Assembly: GCF_000196515.1 (NCBI RefSeq)
Contig: NC_014248.1
Coordinates: forward strand, 2,349,001-2,413,000
Direction of reading: 5' to 3'
From: 'Nostoc azollae' 0708
Lineage (GTDB): Bacteria > Cyanobacteriota > Cyanobacteriia > Cyanobacteriales > Nostocaceae
Length of the DNA: 64,000 nucleotides
The position numbers were made by a program, and so were the translations under genes. The notes beneath the pieces were generated by a model. It had not been told where the DNA came from. It worked only from the letters and a program-made list of their open reading frames with translations, and did no database searches. Of this stretch, positions 20,488 to 29,566 are shown piece after piece (positions within the stretch are counted from its first letter, which is position 1; every line of letters starts with the position of its first letter).

Positions 20488-21645
20488 ATGTCTTTATCTG
20501 ATCCAATACCGACTCTACTTGTCTTAGCAGATGGAACAACTTATCACGGTTGGTCTTTCGGTGCTATGGGAACAGCCATTGGGGAAGTTGTGTTTAACAC
20601 TGGTATGACTGGATATCAAGAAGTGTTGACTGATCCTAGTTATAGCGGTCAAATTGTCATTTTTACCTATCCTGAATTGGGGAATACTGGTGTTAATCCC
20701 GAAGATGAGGAATCAGCAAAACCCTATGTCAGAGGTGCGGTCGCTCGTAATATCTGTCACAAACCCAGTAACTGGCGCTCTACACAATCTCTACCAGACT
20801 ACCTCAAACAACACCAGATCCCCGGTATCTTCGGCATCGACACCCGCGCCCTCACCCGCAAAATTCGGATGTATGGTGCTATGAACGGTGGTATTTCTAC
20901 CTCCATTACAGATGAAGCAGAATTATTAGAACTGGTGCAAGCGGCTCCTAACATGACAGGATTAAATCTGGTGAGGGAAGTTACCACCCCAGCAGCTTAT
21001 GAATGGTCTGAAGCCACCACTGCTGCTTGGGAATTTAACCCAGAGGGAGTAGCTAAAATTGGCGAAACTTTCACTGTTGTTGCTCTTGACTTTGGTGTGA
21101 AACGTAATATCTTACGCCGTTTAGCCAGTTATGGTTGTCGGGTGATAGTTGTTTCTGCCGATACACCACCAGAAGAAATCCTCAAATACAATCCAGATGG
21201 GATATTTCTCTCCAATGGACCAGGTGATCCAGCCGCAGTGACAGAAGGCATTAGCACCGTTAAAGCATTACTAGAAAGCCAAAAACCCATGTTTGGTATT
21301 TGTATGGGACACCAAATTCTGGGTCACGCACTGGGGGCAGAAACCTTTAAACTTAAATTTGGGCATCGTGGGTTAAATCAGCCCACAGGTCTACAACAGC
21401 GAATAGAAATCACCAGTCAAAACCACAGTTTTGCTATTGATCCGGATTCATTACCATCAGCAGTTGTAGAGGTTAGTCACCTTAACCTAAACGATCGCAC
21501 CGTTGCTGGGGTACGTCACAAATCTCTACCTGTCTTTTCTGTACAGTATCACCCAGAAGCTAGTCCCGGTCCCCACGATGCAGATTACTTGTTTGAGCAG
21601 TTTGTGCTAGAAATGCAAACAGCACGTCAAGCAGCGATCGCTTAG
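20488..21645 (+). CDS. carA: Carbamoyl-phosphate synthase small (glutaminase) subunit
   Basis: 385 residues. It supplies ammonia from glutamine to the large subunit CarB for arginine and pyrimidine synthesis. The N-terminal small-subunit domain includes [20 protein letters not shown]; the C-terminal class I glutaminase has the nucleophile Cys in [15 protein letters not shown] and the His/Glu of [13 protein letters not shown] at 20488 follows an AT-rich leader. HIP1 sits at the very end of the gene. carB is not in this window, normal for cyanobacteria where car genes are often apart. Confidence 0.95.
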   Translation: MSLSDPIPTLLVLADGTTYHGWSFGAMGTAIGEVVFNTGMTGYQEVLTDPSYSGQIVIFTYPELGNTGVNPEDEESAKPYVRGAVARNICHKPSNWRSTQSLPDYLKQHQIPGIFGIDTRALTRKIRMYGAMNGGISTSITDEAELLELVQAAPNMTGLNLVREVTTPAAYEWSEATTAAWEFNPEGVAKIGETFTVVALDFGVKRNILRRLASYGCRVIVVSADTPPEEILKYNPDGIFLSNGPGDPAAVTEGISTVKALLESQKPMFGICMGHQILGHALGAETFKLKFGHRGLNQPTGLQQRIEITSQNHSFAIDPDSLPSAVVEVSHLNLNDRTVAGVRHKSLPVFSVQYHPEASPGPHDADYLFEQFVLEMQTARQAAIA

Positions 21646-21869
21646 GCTAAAAATAGAAAAATGGCCAGGTTGTTAATTGATAACGGGTAATGGGTAATAA
21701 TCTTTCCCATTTCACAATCCCTAGTATTTTCAAGGTCAAAACTCAAAAGACAAATACAGGAATTTTGAATTTCGAATTTATTTGTCCCCAGTACCCAATC
21801 TAGACAACTTGCTCAAAAATTATCTATACTTGAGCGTTTACTTTCAGTTAAGAGGACGAGGAGGGAATT

Positions 21870-22235
21870 ATTGCTGAACCACTGAATCTAACCGTTAGCC
21901 TGAGAGGCACTCGCGAAGTCCGGGATAACTATCAGCTATTCCGCCTCACAGGTTTGTTAGACGCTTTTTCTGAGCCGACATTTCGCAAAATCCTGTCCAA
22001 TAAGATTAATGAAGGTCCAAAGCACATAATTCTGGATCTTTCACAAATCGACTTTGTTGATAGCTCAGGTTTGGGTGCGCTGGTACAACTAGCCAAGCAA
22101 GCTAATAGCACAGGTACTTTGCAAATTGTTACTAATGCTCGTGTAACTCAAACGGTCAAGCTTGTTCGCTTGGAAAAATTCCTAGCCCTACAAACCACTG
22201 TTGATGCGGCACTAGACAATATCAAGTCGTCTTGA
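21870..22235 (+). CDS. STAS-domain anti-sigma factor antagonist, apparent ATT start
   Basis: In frame from 21870 the product reads (I)AEPLNLTVSLRGTREVRDNY, then QLFRLTGLLDAFSEPTFRKI, ILDLSQIDFVDSSGLGALVQ and VKLVRLEKFLALQ. This is a complete STAS domain of about 122 residues with the phosphorylatable Ser of the DSSG motif. Such proteins act in partner-switching with anti-sigma factors or kinases. No ATG/GTG/TTG lies at the N-terminus; a strong AGGAGG (about 21859) is followed by ATT ATT. The first standard start (TTG at 21954) would cut away the first beta strand. Either ATT is used or the start has just been lost. Confidence 0.75.
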   Translation: MAEPLNLTVSLRGTREVRDNYQLFRLTGLLDAFSEPTFRKILSNKINEGPKHIILDLSQIDFVDSSGLGALVQLAKQANSTGTLQIVTNARVTQTVKLVRLEKFLALQTTVDAALDNIKSS

Positions 22236-22259
22236 TTGCTTGACCAAAAACAATAAATT

Positions 22260-22297
22260 AAGCTATCCAATAAAAGCTTATGGATAGCTTGATTTTT
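22260..22297 (+). terminator. Rho-independent terminator after the STAS gene
   Basis: 10-bp stem AAGCTATCCA / TGGATAGCTT around an 11-nt loop, followed by GATTTTTAT. It lies 25 bp after the stop codon at 22235. Confidence 0.8.
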
Positions 22298-22308
22298 ATA
22301 AGAAAATA

Positions 22309-22371
22309 GGCTGTAAAGACATCAAAATCTAGAAATCCAAAAAGTTTTTAGGTTTTGATGTCTTTACAGCC
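22309..22371. repeat. Long hairpin with 19-bp perfect arms
   Basis: GGCTGTAAAGACATCAAAA (22309-22327) is repeated inverted at 22353-22371 around a 25-nt loop. It follows the terminator directly, has no T run of its own, and could be a small palindromic repeat element or an RNA-processing site. Confidence 0.75.
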
Positions 22372-22626
22372 GACAAGGAGTATGGCTTACACCACTATCC
22401 GCTATCAGAAGTCAAGAAAGAGATACTAATTTAGTATCTCCTACTTCCTGGCCCCAGGCTTCTCCCTAATGAGAACTGACCAATTAAAAAAATAAATAAT
22501 ACAGCTTCAGTAATTTTTTCTAGTGTTGAATATGCTAGGTATGGTAAGATAGCTTGCTGCATAAAGAATAAATGTTCGCGAAAATAATCTCCCAGATATT
22601 TTAGTAGGTCAAGGAATGATTAACTT

Positions 22627-23106
22627 GTGAAGCCCAAGGAGGAAGAAGCTAAAAATGAAGGAGATGGAGTTGCAAAGCTAGATTCATCTGAAACTCCCTC
22701 ATTGTTGGTAAACACGACGCAATTACCCCAACCAATATCCCAGGCACAAGTGCAACAAATTTCTCCTTCTGCCTTAGCTTACTTGGGGGACGCGATTTAC
22801 GAACTATATGTTAGAATATTCTTTCTGTTGCCACAGCAACGGCCAGAAAGTTACCATTGTTTGGTAGTGGCGCAGGTAAGAGCAGAAACACAAGCCCTAC
22901 ATTTGCGATCGCTGACTCCACATTTAAGGAGTAACGAATTAGAAATTGTCCGCCGAGGTCGCAATGCTGCCACAGGCCGACCTAAGCGACTTAACCCCGA
23001 AATTTATCAACAGGCAACTAGTCTAGAAACTTTAGTTGGCTATTTATATCTCACCGATTACCCCCGTTTAATCGAACTGTTGCAAAAAATCCATCTAGAG
23101 AAATAG
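22627..23106 (+). CDS. mrnC: Mini-ribonuclease III
   Basis: 159 codons from GTG at 22627. The RNase III catalytic domain without the RNA-binding domain is shown by SPSALAYLGDAIYELYVR (catalytic Asp region, near residue 50-67), ETQALHLRSLTP, ELEIVRRGRNA and the late TSLETLVGYLYLTDYPRL with the conserved Glu. Mini-III matures 23S rRNA ends. The N-terminal ~40 residues are a variable tail; an internal start is not obvious. It lies 96 bp upstream of rlmB in the same direction, a natural pairing in rRNA maturation. Confidence 0.88.
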   Translation: MKPKEEEAKNEGDGVAKLDSSETPSLLVNTTQLPQPISQAQVQQISPSALAYLGDAIYELYVRIFFLLPQQRPESYHCLVVAQVRAETQALHLRSLTPHLRSNELEIVRRGRNAATGRPKRLNPEIYQQATSLETLVGYLYLTDYPRLIELLQKIHLEK

Positions 23107-23202
23107 TTAATAGCTCAATCTCCGGACAGGAAAATCAATCGTCACGGTTCATTAAGTTGAGTTAATCGTGATGCCCACCCATCCGCTAAGTACCATAATC
23201 CC

Positions 23203-24174
23203 ATGACTAATCAACCACGAAAAATCAATATTACTGGCGAAACAAAGCGTGTCCAACCCATAAAAATCAAAGGTAAGCGCGTTATAGCTAATCCTACTCG
23301 TCATCAAACCAAGGGAGAAAGTAAATCCTTCTCCAGTAAACCACGCCCATCTCACCAGTCTTCCCTGCCTACCCCAGCAATCAAATCACCAGAAGAAAGC
23401 GATCTCATTTACGGTCGTCATCCAGTATTAAGTGCGCTGGAAAATCAGCGTGGACTTAACCGTCTCTGGATTACTGCTCGTCTGCGCTACGATCCTCGAT
23501 TTCATCATTTAATTCTCCAAGCTAAGGACAATGGCACAGTTATAGACGAAGTTGAACCCAAGCGTTTAGACCAAATCACCGACGGAGCTAATCACCAAGG
23601 TATAGCAGCACAAATTGCTCCTTATGCCTACATGGAATTAGAAGATCTTATTACACAAGCAAAATCAGTCACTGACCCCGTCATTGTAGTTGCCGATGGG
23701 ATCACCGATCCTCATAACTTGGGGGCAATTATTCGGACAGCAGAAGCAATAGGCTCACAAGGATTAGTTATTCCCCAAAGAAGGGCTTCTGGGATTACTT
23801 CAACGGTTGTTAAAGTAGCCGCAGGTGCTTTGGAAAACTTTCCTGTAGCTAGAGTGATCAATCTCAGTCGTGCTTTAGAACAACTCAAAGAAGCTGGTTA
23901 TTGGATTTATGGAACTGCTGCTGCAGGTAGTGAACCTATACATACGGTGAAGTTCAGCGGCTCCACTGTTTTAGTAATTGGATCTGAAGGCGACGGTCTG
24001 AGTATGTTGACACAACGTTCTTGCGATATTTTAGTCTCAATTCCCTTACAGGGAAAGACTCCCAGCCTCAATGCATCCGTGGCAGCAGGCATGGCGCTTT
24101 ACGAAATTTATCGTCAACGCTCATTAAATACCCTATATCTTGATAAATTACGCACAATTTCTTTGAAAAAATAA
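23203..24174 (+). CDS. rlmB: 23S rRNA (guanosine-2'-O-)-methyltransferase, SPOUT family
   Basis: 323 residues. After a basic, disordered N-terminus of ~65 residues comes the substrate-binding domain ([20 protein letters not shown]) and the SPOUT domain with [30 protein letters not shown] and [20 protein letters not shown], the three knot motifs of the TrmH/RlmB group. It uses S-adenosylmethionine to 2'-O-methylate 23S rRNA. ATG at 23203 follows AATCCC; the ribosome site is weak. Cotranscription with mrnC is likely. Confidence 0.9.
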   Translation: MTNQPRKINITGETKRVQPIKIKGKRVIANPTRHQTKGESKSFSSKPRPSHQSSLPTPAIKSPEESDLIYGRHPVLSALENQRGLNRLWITARLRYDPRFHHLILQAKDNGTVIDEVEPKRLDQITDGANHQGIAAQIAPYAYMELEDLITQAKSVTDPVIVVADGITDPHNLGAIIRTAEAIGSQGLVIPQRRASGITSTVVKVAAGALENFPVARVINLSRALEQLKEAGYWIYGTAAAGSEPIHTVKFSGSTVLVIGSEGDGLSMLTQRSCDILVSIPLQGKTPSLNASVAAGMALYEIYRQRSLNTLYLDKLRTISLKK

Positions 24175-24262
24175 TCCTAAAAGAGTATAAAGAAATGTAA
24201 AACAAAATAAATCCAAGATATTGTTTAACACCCTGTAGCACGTTTATAAGCTGGTGAAACCC

Positions 24263-24565
24263 ATGAAAACCATTTGGCATAACCTCAAAGAACAGCTGAT
24301 TAGTGTATCTAATAGCCTCGGCTTGGCTTGGTGGGTAGAGATTGTCACCCAAAATCCTTGTTGCACATACTACTTTGGACCATTTTTCAGTTCAGAGGAA
24401 GCAACACTGGCAAGTAAGGGCTACATAGAAGACCTGGAAATGGAAGGAGCGCAAGGAATTATAGTTAATGTCAAGCGTTGTAAACCTTATGATTTGACTA
24501 TTGCTGAAGACCTGGGGGAACGGATTGACCGTAAAGTAAAGCCTGCCTTTAGCGGTCAAATATAA
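24263..24565 (+). CDS. DUF1816 domain protein
   Basis: 100 residues starting MKTIWHNLKEQL at 24263. Features are the conserved LGLAWWVEIVTQNPCCTYYF segment, GPFFSSEEAT, GYIEDLEMEGAQGI and VKRCKP. DUF1816 proteins are small, cytoplasmic and restricted to cyanobacteria, sometimes related to phycobilisome linker (CpcD-like) domains; the role is unknown. A GTG nine bases upstream is less likely. The gene is intact and single. Confidence 0.85.
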   Translation: MKTIWHNLKEQLISVSNSLGLAWWVEIVTQNPCCTYYFGPFFSSEEATLASKGYIEDLEMEGAQGIIVNVKRCKPYDLTIAEDLGERIDRKVKPAFSGQI

Positions 24566-24669
24566 GATAGATCAGCAGTTATTAGTCAGCTGTCAGCAGT
24601 CAAACTAGCTTGACGGTTTACTTTTCAAATAGACTGTGTTGTGCACATCGCTGTAAATCCATAGGCTAT

Positions 24670-24701
24670 CATTGTTCTTGGGCTTAATCCTAAGAACAAT
24701 G
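24670..24701. repeat. Inverted repeat, 10-bp arms
   Basis: CATTGTTCTT (24670-24679) and AAGAACAATG (24692-24701) form a hairpin with a 12-nt centre. It lies between the DUF1816 gene and the VOC gene and could be an operator of the latter or a weak terminator; no T run follows. Confidence 0.6.
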
Positions 24702-24778
24702 ACCAACATACAAAACAATACTTGTCGGTTAAAGCAGAAGGGGGGAAGCTAGTTACCAACTCCCAATATTACCCAAAA

Positions 24779-25132
24779 ATGCAAATTACTCAAAGTTTCC
24801 ACACAGCCATACTTGTCACTGACTTAGAACGCTCAGAACAGTTTTATGGACAAGTATTAGGATTAGCAAAAATAGACCGAACGCTAAAATACGCTGGTGC
24901 ATGGTATGAAATTGGCAATTATCAACTTCACCTGATAGTTGCATCTAGTGTCCCTACCGAAAATCAAAATGAAAAATGGGGACCTAACCCGGACGTCCCT
25001 TTCTCAGTTGTTGACCTAGAAATAGCAAAAGCAGAACTACTGAGTCAAAATTATCTTATTCAAGGCAGTCCGTCCGGTCGTCCTGCTATTTTTACTAAAG
25101 ATCCAGATGGAAATATCATCGAACTAAGTTAG
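24779..25132 (+). CDS. VOC/glyoxalase-family protein
   Basis: 117 residues from ATG at 24779 (MQITQSFHTAILVTDLERSE). It has one vicinal-oxygen-chelate fold with likely metal ligands His8 (SFHTAIL), His of NYQLHLIV and the late Glu of DPDGNIIELS. The family includes glyoxalase I, ring-cleaving dioxygenases and fosfomycin/bleomycin resistance proteins; the substrate cannot be told from sequence. A longer start at 24722 would add 19 residues that look non-conserved. Confidence 0.85.
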   Translation: MQITQSFHTAILVTDLERSEQFYGQVLGLAKIDRTLKYAGAWYEIGNYQLHLIVASSVPTENQNEKWGPNPDVPFSVVDLEIAKAELLSQNYLIQGSPSGRPAIFTKDPDGNIIELS

Positions 25133-25198
25133 CAATAAGTTCTTTCTCAAGAGAGGGGTGAGAAGATAGGGAAGATTATCTAAGATAGTCAATATATA

Positions 25199-26851
25199 GT
25201 GTTTAAACAGGGAGAAATGACATACCTATTTACCAAAATCACTTATACTGCTTTAACAACACTTCCTTTTGCTATGGCAATGTCTTCTCCTCAAAATTCA
25301 CAGGTTCCAGCGCAAAATGCAAAAAAGGAAAGGCAATATTTCGTGAATGGGATTTTTCCTAATGTCAGTTCTACAGGCAACTGGTATGATGTGGGTCATT
25401 ATACTCAGATAATTTGGCTGAATACTGCTGCTGTTGGTTGTGGTGTTACGCGTGGTGGTGGTAAGGATATTTTGGTTTGTCGCTACAGTCACCCAGGAAA
25501 TTATCGAGGACAAAAGGTGTATGAAGAGTTTGTGATGAAAATCATTACTTACAGTTATACTGATCCTCTGTTAGAAACTACTCCCGATGATGCTAGTTGG
25601 GGTTGGGAGATAGATAGAACTTATCAAGATTTGGGTGAGGGACAGTCCTCTGGACAGGCTATGCGCTCGCAACTACAACAATTACTAATTGACTGTGAAA
25701 CAGAACCTGCAAATTATTTGCTGATTCGTCGTTTAGAAGAATTGGGGGATACATTAGAACAAGTGAGTGATCGCCTCAACCAATTAGAATCAATGGGGTT
25801 AATAGTAATTGCTACAGAACAAAAATATACATCTGAATCTGCCAATATCCGCATTGAATTATTTAGCTTACTTCAAGAAATTCAACGTCAACAACGCAGT
25901 CGCCGCATCCGTCAAGGACACGCTAAAAATCGTCTCGAAGCCTCACCACCACCAGGTAAAGTCGCCTACGGCTACCGCAGAGGTAAAGGAAAATATACTG
26001 TTGATCGCAGTAGATCACCTATAGTTAAAGATTTTTTTGACAACTTTTTACTTTATGGTTCTCTCCGTGGTTCAGTTCGCTATTTAGCCAAAAAATACGG
26101 TAAAAAAATATCTGTCACCACTGGAAGGCGTTGGTTAACGAATCCCGTTTACCGTGGAGATACTGCTTATCAAAATGGAGAAGTTATCTCTGATACCCAT
26201 TTGGGCATTATTTCTAGGGAAGAAGCAGCACAAGTTGATCGACTTTTACGCCGGAATAGCCGTTTACCATCTCGTACCGCTAGTGCGCCCCATTCTTTAG
26301 CTGGTTTGGTTGTTTGTAGCCAATGTCAGGCGCAAATGACTGTTACTCGTGTTACTCAGCGTTATCAAAATCAGGAGTATTTGTATTTACGCAATACAAA
26401 ATGTCCCCAAGTTCCTAAATGTCGTGCTATTCCTTACTCAGAAGTTTTAGACAAGACGATTGAAATTGTTTGTCGAGACTTACCTTTAGCAGTAGCAGGG
26501 ATAAATTTTTCTCAACTTGAGGCTATTAAAAATAGTTTAAGTGATGCCCTCGCACGACAACAAGAAATCCTCCAACAATTACCCACATTCATAGAAACTG
26601 GAGTTTTTGATATAGAAACAGCCAAAATCAGAGCTTACAAACTCCGCACAGAAATTTCTCAACTCCAAGCCAAGTTAGCAACTCTCCCACCTGTAAACTT
26701 GCGTTCTGCTGCTGAAGCTGTTTCTATTTCCCAATTTTGGTTAGATTTATCAGAAGTAGAACGAAGATTTTATTTACGAGAATTCATTCGCCAAATAGAT
26801 ATCATGCGCAATGATAAAAAGTGGGATTTACAGGTAAGTTTCATTTTTTAA
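25199..26851 (+). CDS. Serine recombinase-like protein fused in frame to a truncated CAP domain
   Basis: One open frame of 550 codons. Residues 1-45 look like a signal peptide with linker. Residues about 46-110 are the C-terminal half of a CAP/SCP domain (WYDVGHYTQIIW, VGCG, SHPGNYRGQ). From residue 113 (ATG at 25535, MKIITYSYTDPLLET) begins a cyanobacterial large serine recombinase-like protein of about 438 residues: resolvase-like region (LLIRRLEELGDTLEQVSDRL), recombinase domain (GKVAYGYRRGKGKYTVDRS, TGRRWLTNPVYRGDT), zinc-ribbon (LVVCSQCQAQM ... CPQVPKC) and coiled coil. It resembles the XisF-type recombinases. The usual YxRVS catalytic motif is replaced by TYSYTD. The natural recombinase probably starts at 25535; the CAP part is an internally deleted neighbour gene whose stop has gone. 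Confidence 0.75.
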   Translation: MFKQGEMTYLFTKITYTALTTLPFAMAMSSPQNSQVPAQNAKKERQYFVNGIFPNVSSTGNWYDVGHYTQIIWLNTAAVGCGVTRGGGKDILVCRYSHPGNYRGQKVYEEFVMKIITYSYTDPLLETTPDDASWGWEIDRTYQDLGEGQSSGQAMRSQLQQLLIDCETEPANYLLIRRLEELGDTLEQVSDRLNQLESMGLIVIATEQKYTSESANIRIELFSLLQEIQRQQRSRRIRQGHAKNRLEASPPPGKVAYGYRRGKGKYTVDRSRSPIVKDFFDNFLLYGSLRGSVRYLAKKYGKKISVTTGRRWLTNPVYRGDTAYQNGEVISDTHLGIISREEAAQVDRLLRRNSRLPSRTASAPHSLAGLVVCSQCQAQMTVTRVTQRYQNQEYLYLRNTKCPQVPKCRAIPYSEVLDKTIEIVCRDLPLAVAGINFSQLEAIKNSLSDALARQQEILQQLPTFIETGVFDIETAKIRAYKLRTEISQLQAKLATLPPVNLRSAAEAVSISQFWLDLSEVERRFYLREFIRQIDIMRNDKKWDLQVSFIF

Positions 26852-26928
26852 TTTGTTAATGGTTAGTTTTCAGTGCAGGGCGAACGCATGTAATTATGGT
26901 ACATATATACTAAGGAACGAGAAAGGTA

Positions 26929-28393
26929 GGGAGGGCTGATGATATGGAGGTTGACCAATGAGGCTCTGATGGTAAAGTCATTGTAAAAGTAGAAGAAGAA
27001 AGTCCCAAAAAGTGTGAAGCTCAAGCCCACAATCACGATTACTGACCACGTTGCACAGATGGAAGATCCAAGAGTAGAGGGGAGGAAACGACACAAGTTA
27101 ATTGACATTCTTACCATTGGAATTTGTGCAGTAATTTGTGGAGCAGATAGTTGGGTGGCAATTGAACTGTATGGCTGCACAAAATATGAGTGGTTAAAAA
27201 CCTTTTTAGAACTAGGAAATGGGCTCCGGTCCCAGGACACATTTGGAGGGTATTTGCACAATTGAATCCGCAACAATTTCAAAATTGTTTTTTGAACTGG
27301 ATGAAATCAGTACATAAGATAAGGGATGGTGAAGTTGTGGCAATTGACGGGAAAACTTTATGTAGTTCTCATGGTAAAAATAGTGACTAGAGTGCAATCC
27401 AAATGGTAAGTGTATGGGCAACTACAAATAGATTAGTGTTGGGACAGGTGAAGGTGCATGAGAAGTCAAATGAAATTACAGCAATTCCCGAATTATTAAA
27501 GGTTTTAGAATTAGCTGGATGTATTGTCAGGATTGATGCCATCGGGTGTCACAAAGACATAGTAAAGTTAATTACGCAAGAAAATGCAGATTATGTAATT
27601 ACTTTAAAAAAGAACCAAGGTAATCTGTATGAGTCAGTAGAACAGCTATTTAAGTCAGGGATAAGTACAGGTTTTCAAGAGCTTCAACATAGCACATATA
27701 AACCCGAAGAAACAGGGCATGGTCTTCATGAAATCCGCAATTATGTGATGTTACCTGGAATTGGGTTTCAGCTTGACCCTGATTCAGTTTGGTCAAATCT
27801 AAAAAGTGTTGGGATGCTAGAACCTATCGGATAAGTGGATGATAAAACAACAGTAGAGACTCGTTATTTTATTAGTAGTCTTGAGTCAAATGGAGAATAA
27901 TTGGCTAATTCTGTCCGCAGCCATTGGGCAATAGAAAATTCATTGCATTGGGTATTAGATGTAGCTTTAAAACAAGATGACTGCCGGATTAGGAAAGATA
28001 ATGCTCCACAAAACTTTGCAGTAATGCGGCAGATAGCAGTCAATCTTTTGGGTAAAGAGAACCCCGTGAAGCGGGGGATAAAAAATAAACAGTTTTTGGC
28101 AGAAATGGATAATAACTCTTGAGAAAGAGTTTTAGCTTTAGCCTCAAATAACTTGTCAACAATTTACTTAATATTTTCTTCTACTTATTTTTACAGATAA
28201 GTTTACTTATTTATGGATGAATAGTTAGCTCATTTATCCTTAGCTAAGAGTTATTCAATTGGAGATAAGCTAATTCATCGCTTAATAAAAAAGTGATTGA
28301 TTGTGTTTATATATCCATCAAGCTCTGCACTTAATATAAATGATTTTAAAGTCCTCATTAGTTTTTATTAGGAAATAAGGTGCGTTTCCCCTG
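26929..28393 (+). mobile_element. ISAs1-family element, copy 2
   Basis: Near-identical to 2751-4216, one base shorter. The left flank is the spacer after the recombinase gene and the right flank is the IS701-like fragment. AAGG-type similarity between the flanks is too weak to call a duplication. Confidence 0.85.
27014..28122 (+). pseudogene. ISAs1 transposase copy 2, three stops plus a frameshift
   Basis: Same motifs as copy 1. TAG after KNSD, TAA after EPIG and TAA after SNGE are at the identical codons. In addition one base is missing at about 27246 (GGAGGG where copy 1 has GGAAGGG), shifting phase within SQDTFG. The shared stops are ancestral; the deletion is private to this copy. Confidence 0.85.
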
Positions 28394-29566
28394 CAAGGGA
28401 TGGTTAGGACTCAAAGAATCTCAAGTTCGAGATAACAGCAGTTTACTGCGCCATTTTATTTTGGTTTTCTGTGCCTACACTTTTATGCTTTCCCATCAGT
28501 GGACTGGAGGATTAAGACCAAGGTGGGCTAAGAAACCTTTGAATACTTTCACTGAAGCTTTAGAACGCACATTCCGCACCCTAAACTGCCACAGAGAGAA
28601 ATTACGGAGACAAAAAATCCAAGGGAGCATAAAAACAAACACATGCAGTGAAAAAAGGCATTGGAGAAACAGTAAAGCACCAAAAATAGCATCAAAAGCT
28701 ATTCTCAATAAGGAGCAATAAGAAAGAACACCGCCCAGAGGAGTCAACAGATAAATGAAGATATTCAAGAGATAAATCATAACTTAGACTCATAGATTGA
28801 AGTAAAAAAAGAAATTATGGACATAGTAAAATAGAGCTATAAATCTAAAGAAAGAGATTAGGCTACTTTCTGATATTAATTAAATTAATAGAGAGAAAGA
28901 TTAGGTAACTAATTGATAGTAGGGAAAACAATGATCTGGTAAAAGATTCACAATGAAATCTCTCTCTTGAGTCCAGTGAGAGATGAGTTTTCCTTGGTTA
29001 AGTGTAACTAAATGAATAGACTGAAAGCATGGAAAAATCCAGCGTAAATTGGGGCGGTCAGTTGGTTTGCCCAATTAATTTTTTGGTTTACCCAATTAAT
29101 TTTTTACTGTTGATTTAGACTCTCTCAAAGGGGTTCTAATTTGTCGTTGCGATAAAGTATAAACCAGCAGACATAAACACATAATCATTCCCAAGCACTC
29201 TATTCTCTCTGGACTTTTTAGGGAAATACTGTCTGCAAAAAATAAACGCCCTGCGCTCAGGAATTCTGTATTAATTTTACTTTCATTCTGGGAGAACGTA
29301 GCTGATATTTCATAGGGGATCTCGCCTGAAGTATCTTTTTTATTAGATTTAATTTGAGTAACTTCAGTCTCGTTGATTTGGTGATATTTGAATTGTTTGA
29401 ATAGTTTAGATAACCCTTGATAGCATCAGCTTCACAAGCAAATTTTTCTGGTGATAACTTTTTCAAATCTTGCACAGCTTTTGATTCTGCCTTGGTAATT
29501 CTTTGTGAGAGTTTACCCAGGTCTGATTCTCTTCTTTCTTGACTTTGCACTACTAACCATCTTTGT

